A stretch of DNA of 64,000 bases from Saxibacter everestensis (GTDB lineage: Bacteria; Actinomycetota; Actinomycetes; Actinomycetales; Brevibacteriaceae): the NCBI RefSeq assembly GCF_025787225.1, contig NZ_CP090958.1:897856-961855 (forward strand). The letters are read 5' to 3'. The translations under genes and the position numbers were made by a program. Below, in pieces: positions 44,725 through 53,346 of the stretch. The notes under the pieces are model-generated. The model was not told the DNA's origin and did not search any database. It was given only the letters and a program-made list of their open reading frames with translations. The first letter of the stretch is position 1; each line of letters starts with the position of its first letter.

Positions 44725-45661
44725 GCTACCAGAGGTAGAGGTCGTCCGGCGCGGTCTGGCGAACTGGGTGCTGGGCGCCCGGATCGCCGACATCGATGTC
44801 CTCGAGGCTCGCAGCCTGCGCCGGCACCTGGATGGGCCGGATGATTTCGTCGCCGGGGTCAGAATGTCGACGATAACGGATGTCGTCCGGCGCGGTAAGT
44901 TCCTCTGGCTGGTGCTCGACCACCCGGACACAGCTGAACCGACGGCGATGGTCGCACACCTTGGCATGAGTGGTCAGATCCTGCTGCTGGATTCGGCTGC
45001 CCCTGACGAACGGCATCTGCGAATCCGGATGTCGCTGGACAACGTCGGTTCGAACTCGCCCGCGCAACCCGGCGGTTCGCCGGTCGACGAACTGCGCTTC
45101 GTGGATCAGCGGATCTTCGGCGGCCTGCAGCACGCGCCTATGGTGCCGACACGGGACGGATTCCCGGGTGGCCTGAGCGCCCACCCCGAAATGGCTCTGC
45201 CATTGATTCCACCTGCCGTGGCGCACATTGAGCGCGATCCTCTCGATCCGTTCTTCGATGCCGAAGCGTTCAGTATTGCGATCCGCCGCCGGAAAACCGG
45301 CCTCAAACGCGCCATCCTCGACCAGGGGCTGATCTCGGGCATCGGCAATATCTATGCAGACGAGGCGTTATGGCTTGCCCGGCTGCACTACGCCCGGCCG
45401 ACCGAAGCACTGACCGAGGCCGACATCGAGTCCCTGCTTGAGGGCGTGCGGGAGGTCATGACGGCTGCCCTCGACCAGGGCGGAACCAGCTTCGATGCGC
45501 TTTACGTCAACGTCAACGGAGAGTCCGGCTACTTCGACCGCTCGCTGAACGTGTACGGCCAGGCCGGTGAGGAATGCCGGCGGTGCGGCGGAATCATCGA
45601 GCGGGAGAAGTTCATGAACCGCTCGTCGTACTTTTGCCCGGTCTGTCAGCGACCACGCTGA
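44717..45661 (+). CDS. mutM: Formamidopyrimidine-DNA glycosylase
   Basis: Base-excision repair glycosylase/AP lyase for 8-oxoguanine and Fapy lesions. [13 protein letters not shown] with catalytic Pro2 and Glu3, the Lys in the [10 protein letters not shown] region nearby, [17 protein letters not shown] helix-two-turn-helix, and a C-terminal zinc finger CRRCGG...[12 protein letters not shown]. 314 residues. The final 48 bp before the last four codons are duplicated at 47726-47773; both ends encode a plausible finger tail, so the present C-terminus may have been replaced when the downstream island arrived. Confidence 0.96.
   Translation: MPELPEVEVVRRGLANWVLGARIADIDVLEARSLRRHLDGPDDFVAGVRMSTITDVVRRGKFLWLVLDHPDTAEPTAMVAHLGMSGQILLLDSAAPDERHLRIRMSLDNVGSNSPAQPGGSPVDELRFVDQRIFGGLQHAPMVPTRDGFPGGLSAHPEMALPLIPPAVAHIERDPLDPFFDAEAFSIAIRRRKTGLKRAILDQGLISGIGNIYADEALWLARLHYARPTEALTEADIESLLEGVREVMTAALDQGGTSFDALYVNVNGESGYFDRSLNVYGQAGEECRRCGGIIEREKFMNRSSYFCPVCQRPR
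45602..45649 (+). repeat. 48-bp direct repeat, copy 1 (mutM 3' end)
   Basis: Identical to 47726-47773 at 47 of 48 positions (T at 45642, C at 47766). It encodes the second half of the mutM zinc finger and marks the left edge of the island. Confidence 0.96.
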
Positions 45662-45752
45662 AGACGGGTAGGGCGGAGCCGTGGCCCTGAGGGCCCCGTC
45701 GATTCGTTCATCGGGTGGACACGACTGAACGGCGCAGACGCGTCGAATTCAG

Positions 45753-45770
45753 TATATAAACATCCATATA
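45753..45770. promoter_or_regulatory. AT-rich palindrome before vapB, candidate operator/promoter
   Basis: TATAT (45753-45757) and ATATA (45766-45770) flank an 8-nt centre, 17 nt before the antitoxin start. Type II antitoxins usually bind such promoter palindromes to autoregulate. Confidence 0.45.
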
Positions 45771-45786
45771 GCGAGAGGAGCGCATC

Positions 45787-46011
45787 ATGGCACTGACGAG
45801 CGTTGACCTGGACCCGCAGCTGATCGAGCGCGCCAGGGCGCTCACCGGCGAGAAGTCGAACCGCGCCGTCCTCGACCTCGCGCTGCGCCGCCTCATCGCC
45901 TCGAAGCAGAAGGGTGCGATGATCGATGGCATCGCGGCGCTGACCGACCTGGAGGCGGAGCTCGGCGCGCCGGTCGTCCCGCCTGCGTCTCCCAGGCCTC
46001 CGGTCTCGTGA
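45787..46011 (+). CDS. VapB-like antitoxin
   Basis: 74-residue protein: N-terminal ribbon-helix-helix-type region (LTSVDLDPQLIERARALTG, NRAVLDLALRRLIASKQK) and a C-terminal arm that would wrap the toxin. ATG with AGGAG 6 nt upstream. Overlaps the PIN-domain gene by 4 nt (GTGA), typical of a toxin-antitoxin operon. Subfamily (DUF2191-like) from memory. Confidence 0.85.
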   Translation: MALTSVDLDPQLIERARALTGEKSNRAVLDLALRRLIASKQKGAMIDGIAALTDLEAELGAPVVPPASPRPPVS

Positions 46012-46421
46012 CCGACTATCTGGTCGACAACTCCGTCTGCGCCAGGCTCGCGTCCGGCGACGCAGGCGTCGCCTCGCGGCTGCGGCGCATCGAGCGCGCT
46101 CAGTCGGATCTCTTCGTCACCTGCCCACCGCAGGTGCTGGAGTTCTGCCACAGTGCCCGGACTCCCGAGGAGCATGCGCGCTACCGGGAGCAAGTCTCCC
46201 TCGGATTCCCGCTGGAGCACGCGCCCGACGAGTCGCTGGTGCTCGACTTCCAGAGCGCCCTGTGGAATTTGGGCCCCGTTCGCGCGGCGGGCTCCCTCGA
46301 CATCCTCATCGCGGCGTACGCCATCGCGAACGATGCGACGGTGCTGGCCGCGGACCACGACTTCGACCATATCGCGAGGGTGGCCGACCTAAGGAACGAG
46401 TACGTCGAGCCCTCGTCGTGA
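46008..46421 (+). CDS. VapC-like PIN-domain toxin (ribonuclease)
   Basis: 137-residue PIN domain with the expected acidic site: D7 (LVDNSVCARL), E45 (VLEFCHSA), D98 (SLDILIAAYAIAND) and D116/D118 (LAADHDFDHIA). PIN toxins cleave tRNA or rRNA in a Mg-dependent way; the target here is unknown. GTG start overlapping the antitoxin stop. All acidic residues are intact, so it is predicted active. Part of the 45.65-47.77 kb island. Confidence 0.88.
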   Translation: MTDYLVDNSVCARLASGDAGVASRLRRIERAQSDLFVTCPPQVLEFCHSARTPEEHARYREQVSLGFPLEHAPDESLVLDFQSALWNLGPVRAAGSLDILIAAYAIANDATVLAADHDFDHIARVADLRNEYVEPSS

Positions 46422-46451
46422 CGCCACGGTCGTGTCACCAACCGGTGCGGT

Positions 46452-47009
46452 TCAGCGGGTCCGGTAGCGCGCGTAGATCAGGCCGCTGTCGAAGGTCCGC
46501 TCTTCGACCAGGTCGAGATCAAGGCGGACGCCGTCGGGGAAGAACCGCTTGCCGCCGCCGACTACGCTCGTGGTGATGAACAGGTGGTACTCGTCCACCA
46601 GCCCGGCAGCGATCGCCTGGGCGGCGAGGTTCGGGCCGTCAATTGTGAGATCGTGATCAGCCTCGGCCTTGAGCCTGCGCACCGCATCCGGGTCGAAGCT
46701 CCGCTCGATCCGGGTCTTCGCGCTTGACGCCGACTCCAGCGTTGTGGAGTACACGACCTTCTCTGCGGCCTTCCAGTCGTTGGCGTATTGCAGGATGTGC
46801 GGCGGCACGTCGGGCTGGCTGTGCACCGTCTCCCAGTAGACCATCGTCTCGTACATCCGTCGGCCGTAGAGGAACGTGCCCACGTGACGGAAGACATCGC
46901 CGATGAATGTATGCACCTCCGGATCCTCTGGACCTCTGCCGAGGTCACCTTCCGTCGCTTCGGCGTAGCCGTCGAGCGAGGTGATCATCGAATAGATGAG
47001 CTTGGCCAT
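46452..47009 (-). CDS. Dihydrofolate reductase family protein (RibD C-terminal fold)
   Basis: 185-residue NADPH-binding reductase-like protein: KLIYSMITSLDGYAE start, FLYGRRMYETMVYWE, DLTIDGPNLAAQAIAAGLVDEY and TTSVVGGGKRFFPDG are the family pattern. Such genes are common accessory reductases with unknown substrates; not a housekeeping folA. ATG with AGGAGG 8 nt upstream on its strand. Divergent from the TetR gene, with two palindromic operators between, so it is the probable target of that regulator. Confidence 0.9.
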   Translation of the reverse strand: MAKLIYSMITSLDGYAEATEGDLGRGPEDPEVHTFIGDVFRHVGTFLYGRRMYETMVYWETVHSQPDVPPHILQYANDWKAAEKVVYSTTLESASSAKTRIERSFDPDAVRRLKAEADHDLTIDGPNLAAQAIAAGLVDEYHLFITTSVVGGGKRFFPDGVRLDLDLVEERTFDSGLIYARYRTR

Positions 47010-47025
47010 GTTCGACTCCTCCTTT

Positions 47026-47057
47026 CATTGAGGTGAGTCAATCGGCTCACCTCAATG
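47026..47057. promoter_or_regulatory. TetR operator 1
   Basis: Perfect 12-bp arms CATTGAGGTGAG/CTCACCTCAATG around an 8-nt spacer TCAATCGG, just upstream of the reductase ribosome site. Confidence 0.85.
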
Positions 47058-47071
47058 AGCGTATCGATTTT

Positions 47072-47101
47072 CATGAGGTGAGTCAATGGGCTCACCTCAT
47101 G
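47072..47101. promoter_or_regulatory. TetR operator 2
   Basis: Perfect 11-bp arms CATGAGGTGAG/CTCACCTCATG around TCAATGGG, ending 13 nt before the TetR start. Core and spacer nearly identical to operator 1; centres 45 bp apart. Confidence 0.85.
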
Positions 47102-47114
47102 TCATACTGGGTGC

Positions 47115-47741
47115 ATGTCACGCGAGCTCCCGGCCTACCATCGACAGGTCGCCGCAACCAACCGTGCGGCGATTCTCGACGCGGCCACGGATCTGTTCCT
47201 CGCTTCCGGCTACGACCGGACCTCGCTGGCGCGCGTCGCTGCGAGCGCCGGAGTCTCCAAAGCGACCCTGTTCAAGCAGTTCCCGACGAAAGCGGAGCTT
47301 TTCGAGGCCACGGTGCTCGCGGCGGGCGGCACGCCTGACGGAGAGCTCGTGGACTTGCCGCCCGGAGACTTCCATGCGGGTTTGACCGCCTTGGGCATCG
47401 CGTACGCGGAGCTGCTGACCCGGCCCGGGATAGAAGACCTGATCCGGGTCGTGATCGCCGAGTCCCCGAAGTTCCCGGAACTGCGTGAGCGGACGTTCGA
47501 TTTCGGCACCTTGCCCGTGCTCGCGGCGCTAGGGCGCCACCTCCGAGCGGAGAACGCCGCGGGAACCGCAAACGTCGACGATCCGGACACGGCGGCAGCA
47601 CAGTTCCTTGGCATGATCTCCACTGTCGTCTTCTGGCCCCGCCTCATCCACGGCGGGTGGTCGCTCAGCGAAGAAGAGACGCGCAAAGTGATAGACGAAG
47701 CAGCTCGGACGATCGTCGCGCGCTACGGGAGAAGTTCATGA
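47115..47741 (+). CDS. TetR family transcriptional regulator
   Basis: 208 residues with N-terminal helix-turn-helix (about 15-60: AAILDAATDLFLASGYDRTSLARVA, AGVSKATLFKQFPTKAELF) and a C-terminal effector domain similar to TetR_C_33-type members (FLGMISTVVFWPRLIHGGWSL). ATG 47115 is used. It is divergent from the reductase gene and probably represses it and itself through the two palindromes. The last codons and TGA (47739-47741) lie in the second copy of the mutM repeat, so the insertion boundary supplied its stop. Confidence 0.92.
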   Translation: MSRELPAYHRQVAATNRAAILDAATDLFLASGYDRTSLARVAASAGVSKATLFKQFPTKAELFEATVLAAGGTPDGELVDLPPGDFHAGLTALGIAYAELLTRPGIEDLIRVVIAESPKFPELRERTFDFGTLPVLAALGRHLRAENAAGTANVDDPDTAAAQFLGMISTVVFWPRLIHGGWSLSEEETRKVIDEAARTIVARYGRSS

Positions 47742-47773
47742 ACCGCTCGTCGTACTTTTGCCCGGCCTGTCAG
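47726..47773 (+). repeat. 48-bp direct repeat, copy 2 (mutM tail relic)
   Basis: Second copy of the mutM 3' sequence. Read in the mutM frame it continues for a further eight codons (CPACQNVARNSRW, then TAG), a plausible original mutM end. Marks the right edge of the island, 115 nt before smc. Confidence 0.96.
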
Positions 47774-47887
47774 AACGTTGCCCGCAACTCACGGTGGTAG
47801 CCGATTGTGGTTTTGCCGCTTAACCGCGGCGGTTTAGCTAAGGTAAGAGCGGATTCGCAACTCGCCGGAGGGAGGTAACGCACCGAA

Positions 47888-50800
47888 ATGCACCTGAAGA
47901 CTCTGACCCTCCGGGGCTTTAAGTCGTTTGCCTCCGCAACCACCCTGCAATTCGAGCCCGGCGTCACCTGCGTCGTTGGCCCGAATGGATCCGGTAAGTC
48001 GAACGTCGTCGACGCGCTGTCGTGGGTGATGGGCGAGCAGGGAGTCAAGAGCCTGCGCGGCGGGAAGATGGAGGACGTCATCTTCGCCGGGACGTCTGGC
48101 CGGGCGCCGCTCGGCCGGGCAGAGGTGTCTCTGACCATCGACAACACCGATGGCGCGCTGCCGATCGAATACACAGAAGTCACCATTTCCCGGACGCTTT
48201 TCCGTTCCGGCGGCTCGGAATACGCGATCAACGGCACGCCTGCCCGCCTGCTCGACATCCAGGACCTGCTGTCCGATTCGGGCCTCGGCCGCGAGATGCA
48301 CGTCATCGTCGGTCAGGGGCAGCTCGATACCGTGCTGCGAGCGACACCCGAAGACCGGCGTGGCTTCATCGAAGAGGCTGCCGGTGTGCTCAAGCACCGC
48401 AAACGCAAGGAAAAAGCGGTGCGCAAGCTCGAGGCGATGCAGGCCAACCTGACCCGGTTGAATGACCTGACATCCGAAATTCGCCGCCAGCTGGGACCGC
48501 TCGGCCGGCAGGCGGATATCGCCCGCCGGGCGCAAACCGTGCAGATCGCCGTCCGGGATGCGCGGGCCCGTCTGCTCGCCGACGACCTGGTACAGCTGAC
48601 CGCCAACCTGCAGCAGGAAGTCGCGGACGAATCGGCGCTGCGAGCAAAGCGCGCTTCAGTTGAGAAGTCCCTTGCCGTGGCCAGGACCCGACACAACCAC
48701 CTCGAAAAACAGCTGGCCGAGGCAGCACCGGAACTCAGCCGGCACCGGGACACCTGGTACCGGTTGTCATCGCTTCAGGAGCGCGTTCAGGGACTCGGGC
48801 AGCTGGCATCCGAGCGGATCAGGCTACTCGGCACCGGCTCGCAGCAGCAGGAGACCGGGCGGGACCCGGACGAACTCGAGGGCCAGGCCAAGAAGGTGGC
48901 AGCCGAGGAAGCGGCTTTGAAAGCAGAAGTTGCCGGGCTGCAGACCGCCCTCGATGAGGCGGTGGCGGAGCGGAACGCCGCCGAGGCGGCACACGGAGCC
49001 GAGGAGAAACGAATCGCCGGGCTGATTCGGGCCGCCGCCGACCGGAGGGAAGGGCTGGCAAGGCTTACCGGCGTGGTGGCGGCGCAGCGTTCCCGGGTCG
49101 AGGCGTCCGAGGCCGAGATCGGCCGGCTTCGTGAGTCGCTTGCCGAAGCGCACAAGCGGCATTTCGCGGCACAGGAAGAATTCACCCTGGTCGAGAACCA
49201 GGTGGCCGGGGTTGAAGAAGGCGAAGAAGGACTCGACCAGGCTCATGAAGAAGCCCTCGCGGCTCTGGAAGCCGTCCAGGCGAAGCTTGACGGACTCATC
49301 GACCGGGAACGCGAGCTCGAAGGTCGGCGGAACTCGCTCCAGGCTCGGATCGAGGCGCTGCACATCGGGCTGGCACGCAAGGACGGTGCCGGTGCCCTGC
49401 TCGAATCGGAAACCCCCGGTCTGCTCGGGTTGGTCACCGAACTGGTGGCGGTCGAGGCCGGCTATGAGACCGCGATCACCGCGGCGCTTGGACAACTGGC
49501 GCTCGGTGTCGCCGCGGAATCCGTCGACACTGCGGTCGATTCCATCCGCTTCCTCAAGGACAACAAAGGCGGCCTGACCCAGGTCCTGGTCGCGGGCGGC
49601 CAACCGTCGGCTGCTGCTACCCACCGGACGAAACTCACCGGCGAGGAACGCTGGGCGATCGATGTCGTCACGCCCGCCGCTTCGGTCGCGGCACCGATCA
49701 ACCGACTGCTCAGTGATATCGCCATCGTGCCCGGTCTGGCGGAGGCCCGGGAACTGATAGCGGCTCATCCGCAACTCACTGCGGTGACCACGGCTGGTGA
49801 TGTGCTGTCCGGCACCGTGGTGTCGGGCGGCAGTCAGGAGGACGCACCGAGCCTGCTTCAACTGCAGACAGCTTACGCCGAGGCCGAAGGCACACTGGAC
49901 GACGTCACGAGTGACCTGGAACGAACCCGGTTCGAGCTGAAGGTGGTTCGCGAGGATCACGCCGCGGCAAAGCAGGCCGCCGACGGAACACTCGAAGGGT
50001 TGCACTCATCGGATGCCCGGCTGGCGGCAGTCGCCGAGCAGCTTGGTCAGCTTGGCTCTGCGGCCCGATCGGCCTCCGCAGAAGCCGAGCGGGCCGAAAA
50101 GGCCATTGCCAGCACTGAGACCGCGCTTGCCGTGGAACGGGAGAAGCTGAGCGCCGCCGTCAGCCGGCTCGCCGACGCAGAAAGCGCACCCGATGACGCC
50201 GCCGAGCCGAGTACGGCGGAACGGGACCGGCTGGCCGCGGTCGCCCGGACTGCGCGCGCAGCGGACATGGACGCCCGCCTCGCCCTGCGCACCGGGGAGG
50301 AGCGGGTGAAGGCTCTGTCGTCCCGGGTGCAGTCGCTGCAGCACGCCGCGCGAACCGAACGGGTCGCCCGCGAACGCGCGGCGGAACGGGCCGAACAACG
50401 ACGGCGCCAGGCCGCGACCGCGCAGGCCGTGGCGATTGGCGCCGAGCGGCTGACCGCGGCATTGTCAGCATCCGTGCGCCTGGCCGCCGAGGAACGAGAC
50501 GTGGCCGAACGGCAGCACGGCGAGGGGGAGGAACAGCTCGCGGAACTACGGAAGGCGCTCGACGCGCTGCAGGCTGAGCTCGCCGAATTGACCGACACCG
50601 TGCACCGGGACGAGGTGGCCCGCACACAGCAGAAGCTGCGCATCGAGGCGCTGGAGACGAAGGCGATCGAAGAACTTGGCATCTCGGCCGAGAAACTCAT
50701 GGAGGAGTTCGGCCCCGACAAGCCGGTTCCGGTGTTCGCGACCCCGGCACGGTCTACCGGCACGGACGACGACGAGGATGCCGACACGCCCGAACAGATA

Positions 50801-51463
50801 CCGTATGTTCGCAGCGAGCAGGAAAAGCGGCTGAAGAAGGCAGAGCGGGACTTGAGCCAGCTCGGCCGGGTGAATCCGCTGGCACTCGAGGAGTTCGCCG
50901 CGCTCGAGGAACGGCACAAATTCCTGGAGACCCAGCTCGACGACCTGAAGAAATCGCGGCGGGATCTGCTCGACATCGTGCGCGAGGTCGACGAGCGGGT
51001 CGAACAGGTTTTCACCGCAGCCTTCCACGACACCGCCACACAGTTCGAACGTGTCTTCGGCCGGCTGTTTCCCGGAGGCGAGGGCCGGCTGGTGCTTACC
51101 GACCCCGACGACATGCTGACCACCGGGATCGAGGTCGAGGCGCGGCCTGCCGGTAAGAAAGTGAAGCGGCTGTCACTGCTGTCAGGCGGGGAACGCTCGC
51201 TCACCGCCGTTGCCCTGCTGGTGGCGATTTTCAAGGCTCGGCCGAGCCCGTTCTACGTTATGGACGAAGTCGAGGCCGCGCTGGACGATACGAACCTTTC
51301 GAGACTCATCACAATATTCGAAGAACTCCGTGAGTCTTCCCAGCTGATTGTGATTACGCACCAGAAGCGGACCATGGAGGTTGCGGACGCCTTATACGGT
51401 GTCACGATGCGCGGCGACGGGGTCACCACGGTGATTAGTCAGCGACTTAGAGACCTCACCTGA
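47888..51463 (+). CDS. smc: Chromosome segregation protein SMC
   Basis: Condensin ATPase. Walker A GPNGSGKS (31-38), two long coiled coils (about 165-500 and 670-1000) around a hinge (about 505-640, with TPGLLGLVTELVAVEAGYE and the VVSGGSQED segment), signature LLSGGERSLTAVALL (about 1096) and Walker B PFYVMDEVEAALDDTN (about 1121). 1191 residues, full length. GGAGG upstream of ATG 47888. Normally directly downstream of mutM; here separated by the island. Confidence 0.97.
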   Translation: MHLKTLTLRGFKSFASATTLQFEPGVTCVVGPNGSGKSNVVDALSWVMGEQGVKSLRGGKMEDVIFAGTSGRAPLGRAEVSLTIDNTDGALPIEYTEVTISRTLFRSGGSEYAINGTPARLLDIQDLLSDSGLGREMHVIVGQGQLDTVLRATPEDRRGFIEEAAGVLKHRKRKEKAVRKLEAMQANLTRLNDLTSEIRRQLGPLGRQADIARRAQTVQIAVRDARARLLADDLVQLTANLQQEVADESALRAKRASVEKSLAVARTRHNHLEKQLAEAAPELSRHRDTWYRLSSLQERVQGLGQLASERIRLLGTGSQQQETGRDPDELEGQAKKVAAEEAALKAEVAGLQTALDEAVAERNAAEAAHGAEEKRIAGLIRAAADRREGLARLTGVVAAQRSRVEASEAEIGRLRESLAEAHKRHFAAQEEFTLVENQVAGVEEGEEGLDQAHEEALAALEAVQAKLDGLIDRERELEGRRNSLQARIEALHIGLARKDGAGALLESETPGLLGLVTELVAVEAGYETAITAALGQLALGVAAESVDTAVDSIRFLKDNKGGLTQVLVAGGQPSAAATHRTKLTGEERWAIDVVTPAASVAAPINRLLSDIAIVPGLAEARELIAAHPQLTAVTTAGDVLSGTVVSGGSQEDAPSLLQLQTAYAEAEGTLDDVTSDLERTRFELKVVREDHAAAKQAADGTLEGLHSSDARLAAVAEQLGQLGSAARSASAEAERAEKAIASTETALAVEREKLSAAVSRLADAESAPDDAAEPSTAERDRLAAVARTARAADMDARLALRTGEERVKALSSRVQSLQHAARTERVARERAAERAEQRRRQAATAQAVAIGAERLTAALSASVRLAAEERDVAERQHGEGEEQLAELRKALDALQAELAELTDTVHRDEVARTQQKLRIEALETKAIEELGISAEKLMEEFGPDKPVPVFATPARSTGTDDDEDADTPEQIPYVRSEQEKRLKKAERDLSQLGRVNPLALEEFAALEERHKFLETQLDDLKKSRRDLLDIVREVDERVEQVFTAAFHDTATQFERVFGRLFPGGEGRLVLTDPDDMLTTGIEVEARPAGKKVKRLSLLSGGERSLTAVALLVAIFKARPSPFYVMDEVEAALDDTNLSRLITIFEELRESSQLIVITHQKRTMEVADALYGVTMRGDGVTTVISQRLRDLT

Positions 51464-51468
51464 ACCAA

Positions 51469-51498
51469 AACGTGATTTTTGCTTGACGGAATCACGTT
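51469..51498 (+). promoter_or_regulatory. 9-bp hairpin downstream of smc
   Basis: AACGTGATT and AATCACGTT with a 12-nt loop that contains TTGACG. No T-tract after it, so either a weak terminator or a protein-binding palindrome near a promoter. Confidence 0.45.
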
Positions 51499-51577
51499 AA
51501 GCTTGGCCTGACAGATGTGAAACCGCGATGTACTGGAGCCAACACGTGGCTGAGAGCCGTCTCTTGGAGGTAGCACG

Positions 51578-52009
51578 ATGAGTGTTATCGTCATCGGACT
51601 GATCGTCTGTGTCGCGATCGCGGCGATAATCGTCCTGCTGGTCGCGCTGCCGGGGCTCCGGGCCGAGGGCCGGCTTCCCGACAATGAGTCGGACGCGTTC
51701 CGGCTCCCATCGTCGTGGACGGGCTCCGACGACGATCGCGAGGGGATCAGCCTTTTCGACGATGTCGACGAGTATCAGGCCGAAGTGCCCGACACGGCGC
51801 AGGAATCGGAAGGCGCTCAGGGGAGCGTCGCCGTCCTCGAAGCCGAGGAGCAGCCGCTGGAAGCGCCGATGCTGCAGAACCTTCGGCACGCCGTCCCGCC
51901 GGTCTGGACAGTCCGCCCCAGGACTCGTCACTGGGAGGTACCTGAATCCGGCACGGGAATGAAGACCGGGCTGCGTCTGCTGTTCGGAAAAGGCGCCGAC
52001 AGGCAGTAA
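51578..52009 (+). CDS. Small single-TM membrane protein, unknown function
   Basis: 143 residues: N-terminal membrane anchor (about 2-28, VIVIGLIVCVAIAAIIVLLVALPG), then an acidic soluble domain (about 40-100) and a basic tail. TTGGAGG ribosome site 7-12 nt before ATG. Between smc and ftsY, 34 nt before ftsY. No family recognised; codon use is like its neighbours. Confidence 0.75.
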   Translation: MSVIVIGLIVCVAIAAIIVLLVALPGLRAEGRLPDNESDAFRLPSSWTGSDDDREGISLFDDVDEYQAEVPDTAQESEGAQGSVAVLEAEEQPLEAPMLQNLRHAVPPVWTVRPRTRHWEVPESGTGMKTGLRLLFGKGADRQ

Positions 52010-52043
52010 ACCGCACTCGGCGGTCGCGGGTGGTTCAGCGAGC

Positions 52044-53261
52044 ATGACAAACTTGTCTCTCGTGGACGCCTTACCTCTTATCATCGCCGTATTCGTGCTG
52101 GCAGTTATTGTCAGCTCTATCACCGTCGGGCTGCAATCCCGCGCCAAACGTCGCCGGGGGGAGCCAAAGCCGCCACCCGAGACGCTGCCGGGAGTTGGCG
52201 ATGACGCCGAAGAGCCCAGGGATTCCGCCCGACCTGATGTCGACGTTGTCCCGCTGCCCGGCGACGAAGTGGAAACCCTGCAGCCGGGACAGGTCGCCAC
52301 CGAAGTCCCGGCTCTCGACCGGCCGACGGAACCCACGACGCGGCTCGCCCGGCTCAGGGCCCGGCTGGCCCAGTCCAACTCTGGGCTAGGCCGTGGCCTG
52401 CTGTCTTTGCTGTCCCGGGAGACGCTCGATGAAGAGACCTGGGAAGAGATCGAGGACACCCTCCTGCTCGCTGATGTGGGCGTCGACCCGGCGACTGAGC
52501 TGGTCGAGACACTCAGGCAGCGAGTCCGGGTTCTCGGCACCCGGGAGCCGGCGGAAGTCAAGGCGCTGCTGCGCGAGGAACTGATTAAGCTGGTCGATCC
52601 GAGCCTCGACCGCCGGCTGAACGTGGCACGCAAGGGAACTGATCCCCAGGTTGCCCTGGTGGTCGGGGTCAACGGAACCGGCAAGACCACAACTGTCGGA
52701 AAGCTGGCCCGCGTGCTCGTCGCCGAGAACCTCGACGTCGTCCTTGGTGCCGCAGACACGTTCCGCGCCGCCGCGGCAGACCAGCTCGAGACCTGGGGAA
52801 GCCGGGTAGGAGTTCCCACAGTGCGCTCCGACAAAGACGGAGCCGACCCGGCATCCGTTGCCTTCGACGCCGTGACGGCCGGCATTTCGACCGACGCGGA
52901 TGTCGTGCTGATCGACACCGCAGGCCGGCTGCAGAACAAGGTCGGCCTGATGGACGAGCTCGGCAAGGTGAAGCGGATCGCCGAACGACCGCTGAGCGAG
53001 GGCCACACAATTGACGAAGTGCTTTTGGTGCTCGACGCGACCACCGGCCAGAACGGGTTACAACAGGCGAAGGTCTTCGCCGAGGTCGTCGACGTGACCG
53101 GCATCGTGCTGACCAAGCTCGATGGCACAGCGAAAGGCGGCATCGTGATCGCCGTGCAGCGTGCGCTGGGCGTTCCGGTCAAGCTGATCGGCCTGGGCGA
53201 AGGAGCCGACGATCTGGCGCCGTTCACGGCCGAAGGGTTTGTGGACGCGCTGCTCGACTAG
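52044..53261 (+). CDS. ftsY: Signal recognition particle receptor FtsY
   Basis: SRP receptor GTPase. N-terminal membrane helix (about 8-30), acidic/Pro-rich A region (about 35-110), then NG domain with GVNGTGKTTTVGKLA (about 207), ADTFRAAAADQLETW, DTAGRLQNK (about 290), TKLDGTAKGG and GLGEGADDLAPF. 405 residues. The N-terminal TM is typical of high-GC Gram-positives, where FtsY is anchored. Partner Ffh is encoded 2 kb downstream. Confidence 0.97.
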   Translation: MTNLSLVDALPLIIAVFVLAVIVSSITVGLQSRAKRRRGEPKPPPETLPGVGDDAEEPRDSARPDVDVVPLPGDEVETLQPGQVATEVPALDRPTEPTTRLARLRARLAQSNSGLGRGLLSLLSRETLDEETWEEIEDTLLLADVGVDPATELVETLRQRVRVLGTREPAEVKALLREELIKLVDPSLDRRLNVARKGTDPQVALVVGVNGTGKTTTVGKLARVLVAENLDVVLGAADTFRAAAADQLETWGSRVGVPTVRSDKDGADPASVAFDAVTAGISTDADVVLIDTAGRLQNKVGLMDELGKVKRIAERPLSEGHTIDEVLLVLDATTGQNGLQQAKVFAEVVDVTGIVLTKLDGTAKGGIVIAVQRALGVPVKLIGLGEGADDLAPFTAEGFVDALLD

Positions 53262-53330
53262 GGCGCTTGTCCTATGACCCATCTCACATGCTGGTCAGGT
53301 TCATCACCTTTTAACATCCGCAGCCGCCAC

Positions 53331-53346
53331 GTCATCTGCCCGAAAC
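53331..53346 (+). promoter_or_regulatory. Candidate GlnR-type site upstream of amtB
   Basis: GTCAT, 6 nt, GAAAC, matching nine of ten defined positions of the Streptomyces/Mycobacterium GTNAC-n6-GAAAC half-site pair; at the next 6-nt phases stand CGCGC and GCAAC, a weaker second pair. About 90 nt before the amtB start. Confidence 0.4.

Noticed and set aside
45662-47725. Island considered as an IS element or integron cassette.
   Set aside because: There is no transposase, integrase, terminal inverted repeat or attC-like structure; only the 48-bp direct repeats support mobility.
51497-53227. A 576-codon minus-strand frame opposite ftsY.
   Set aside because: Ser/Thr/Arg-rich low-complexity translation opposite a clear FtsY; an artefact of GC bias.
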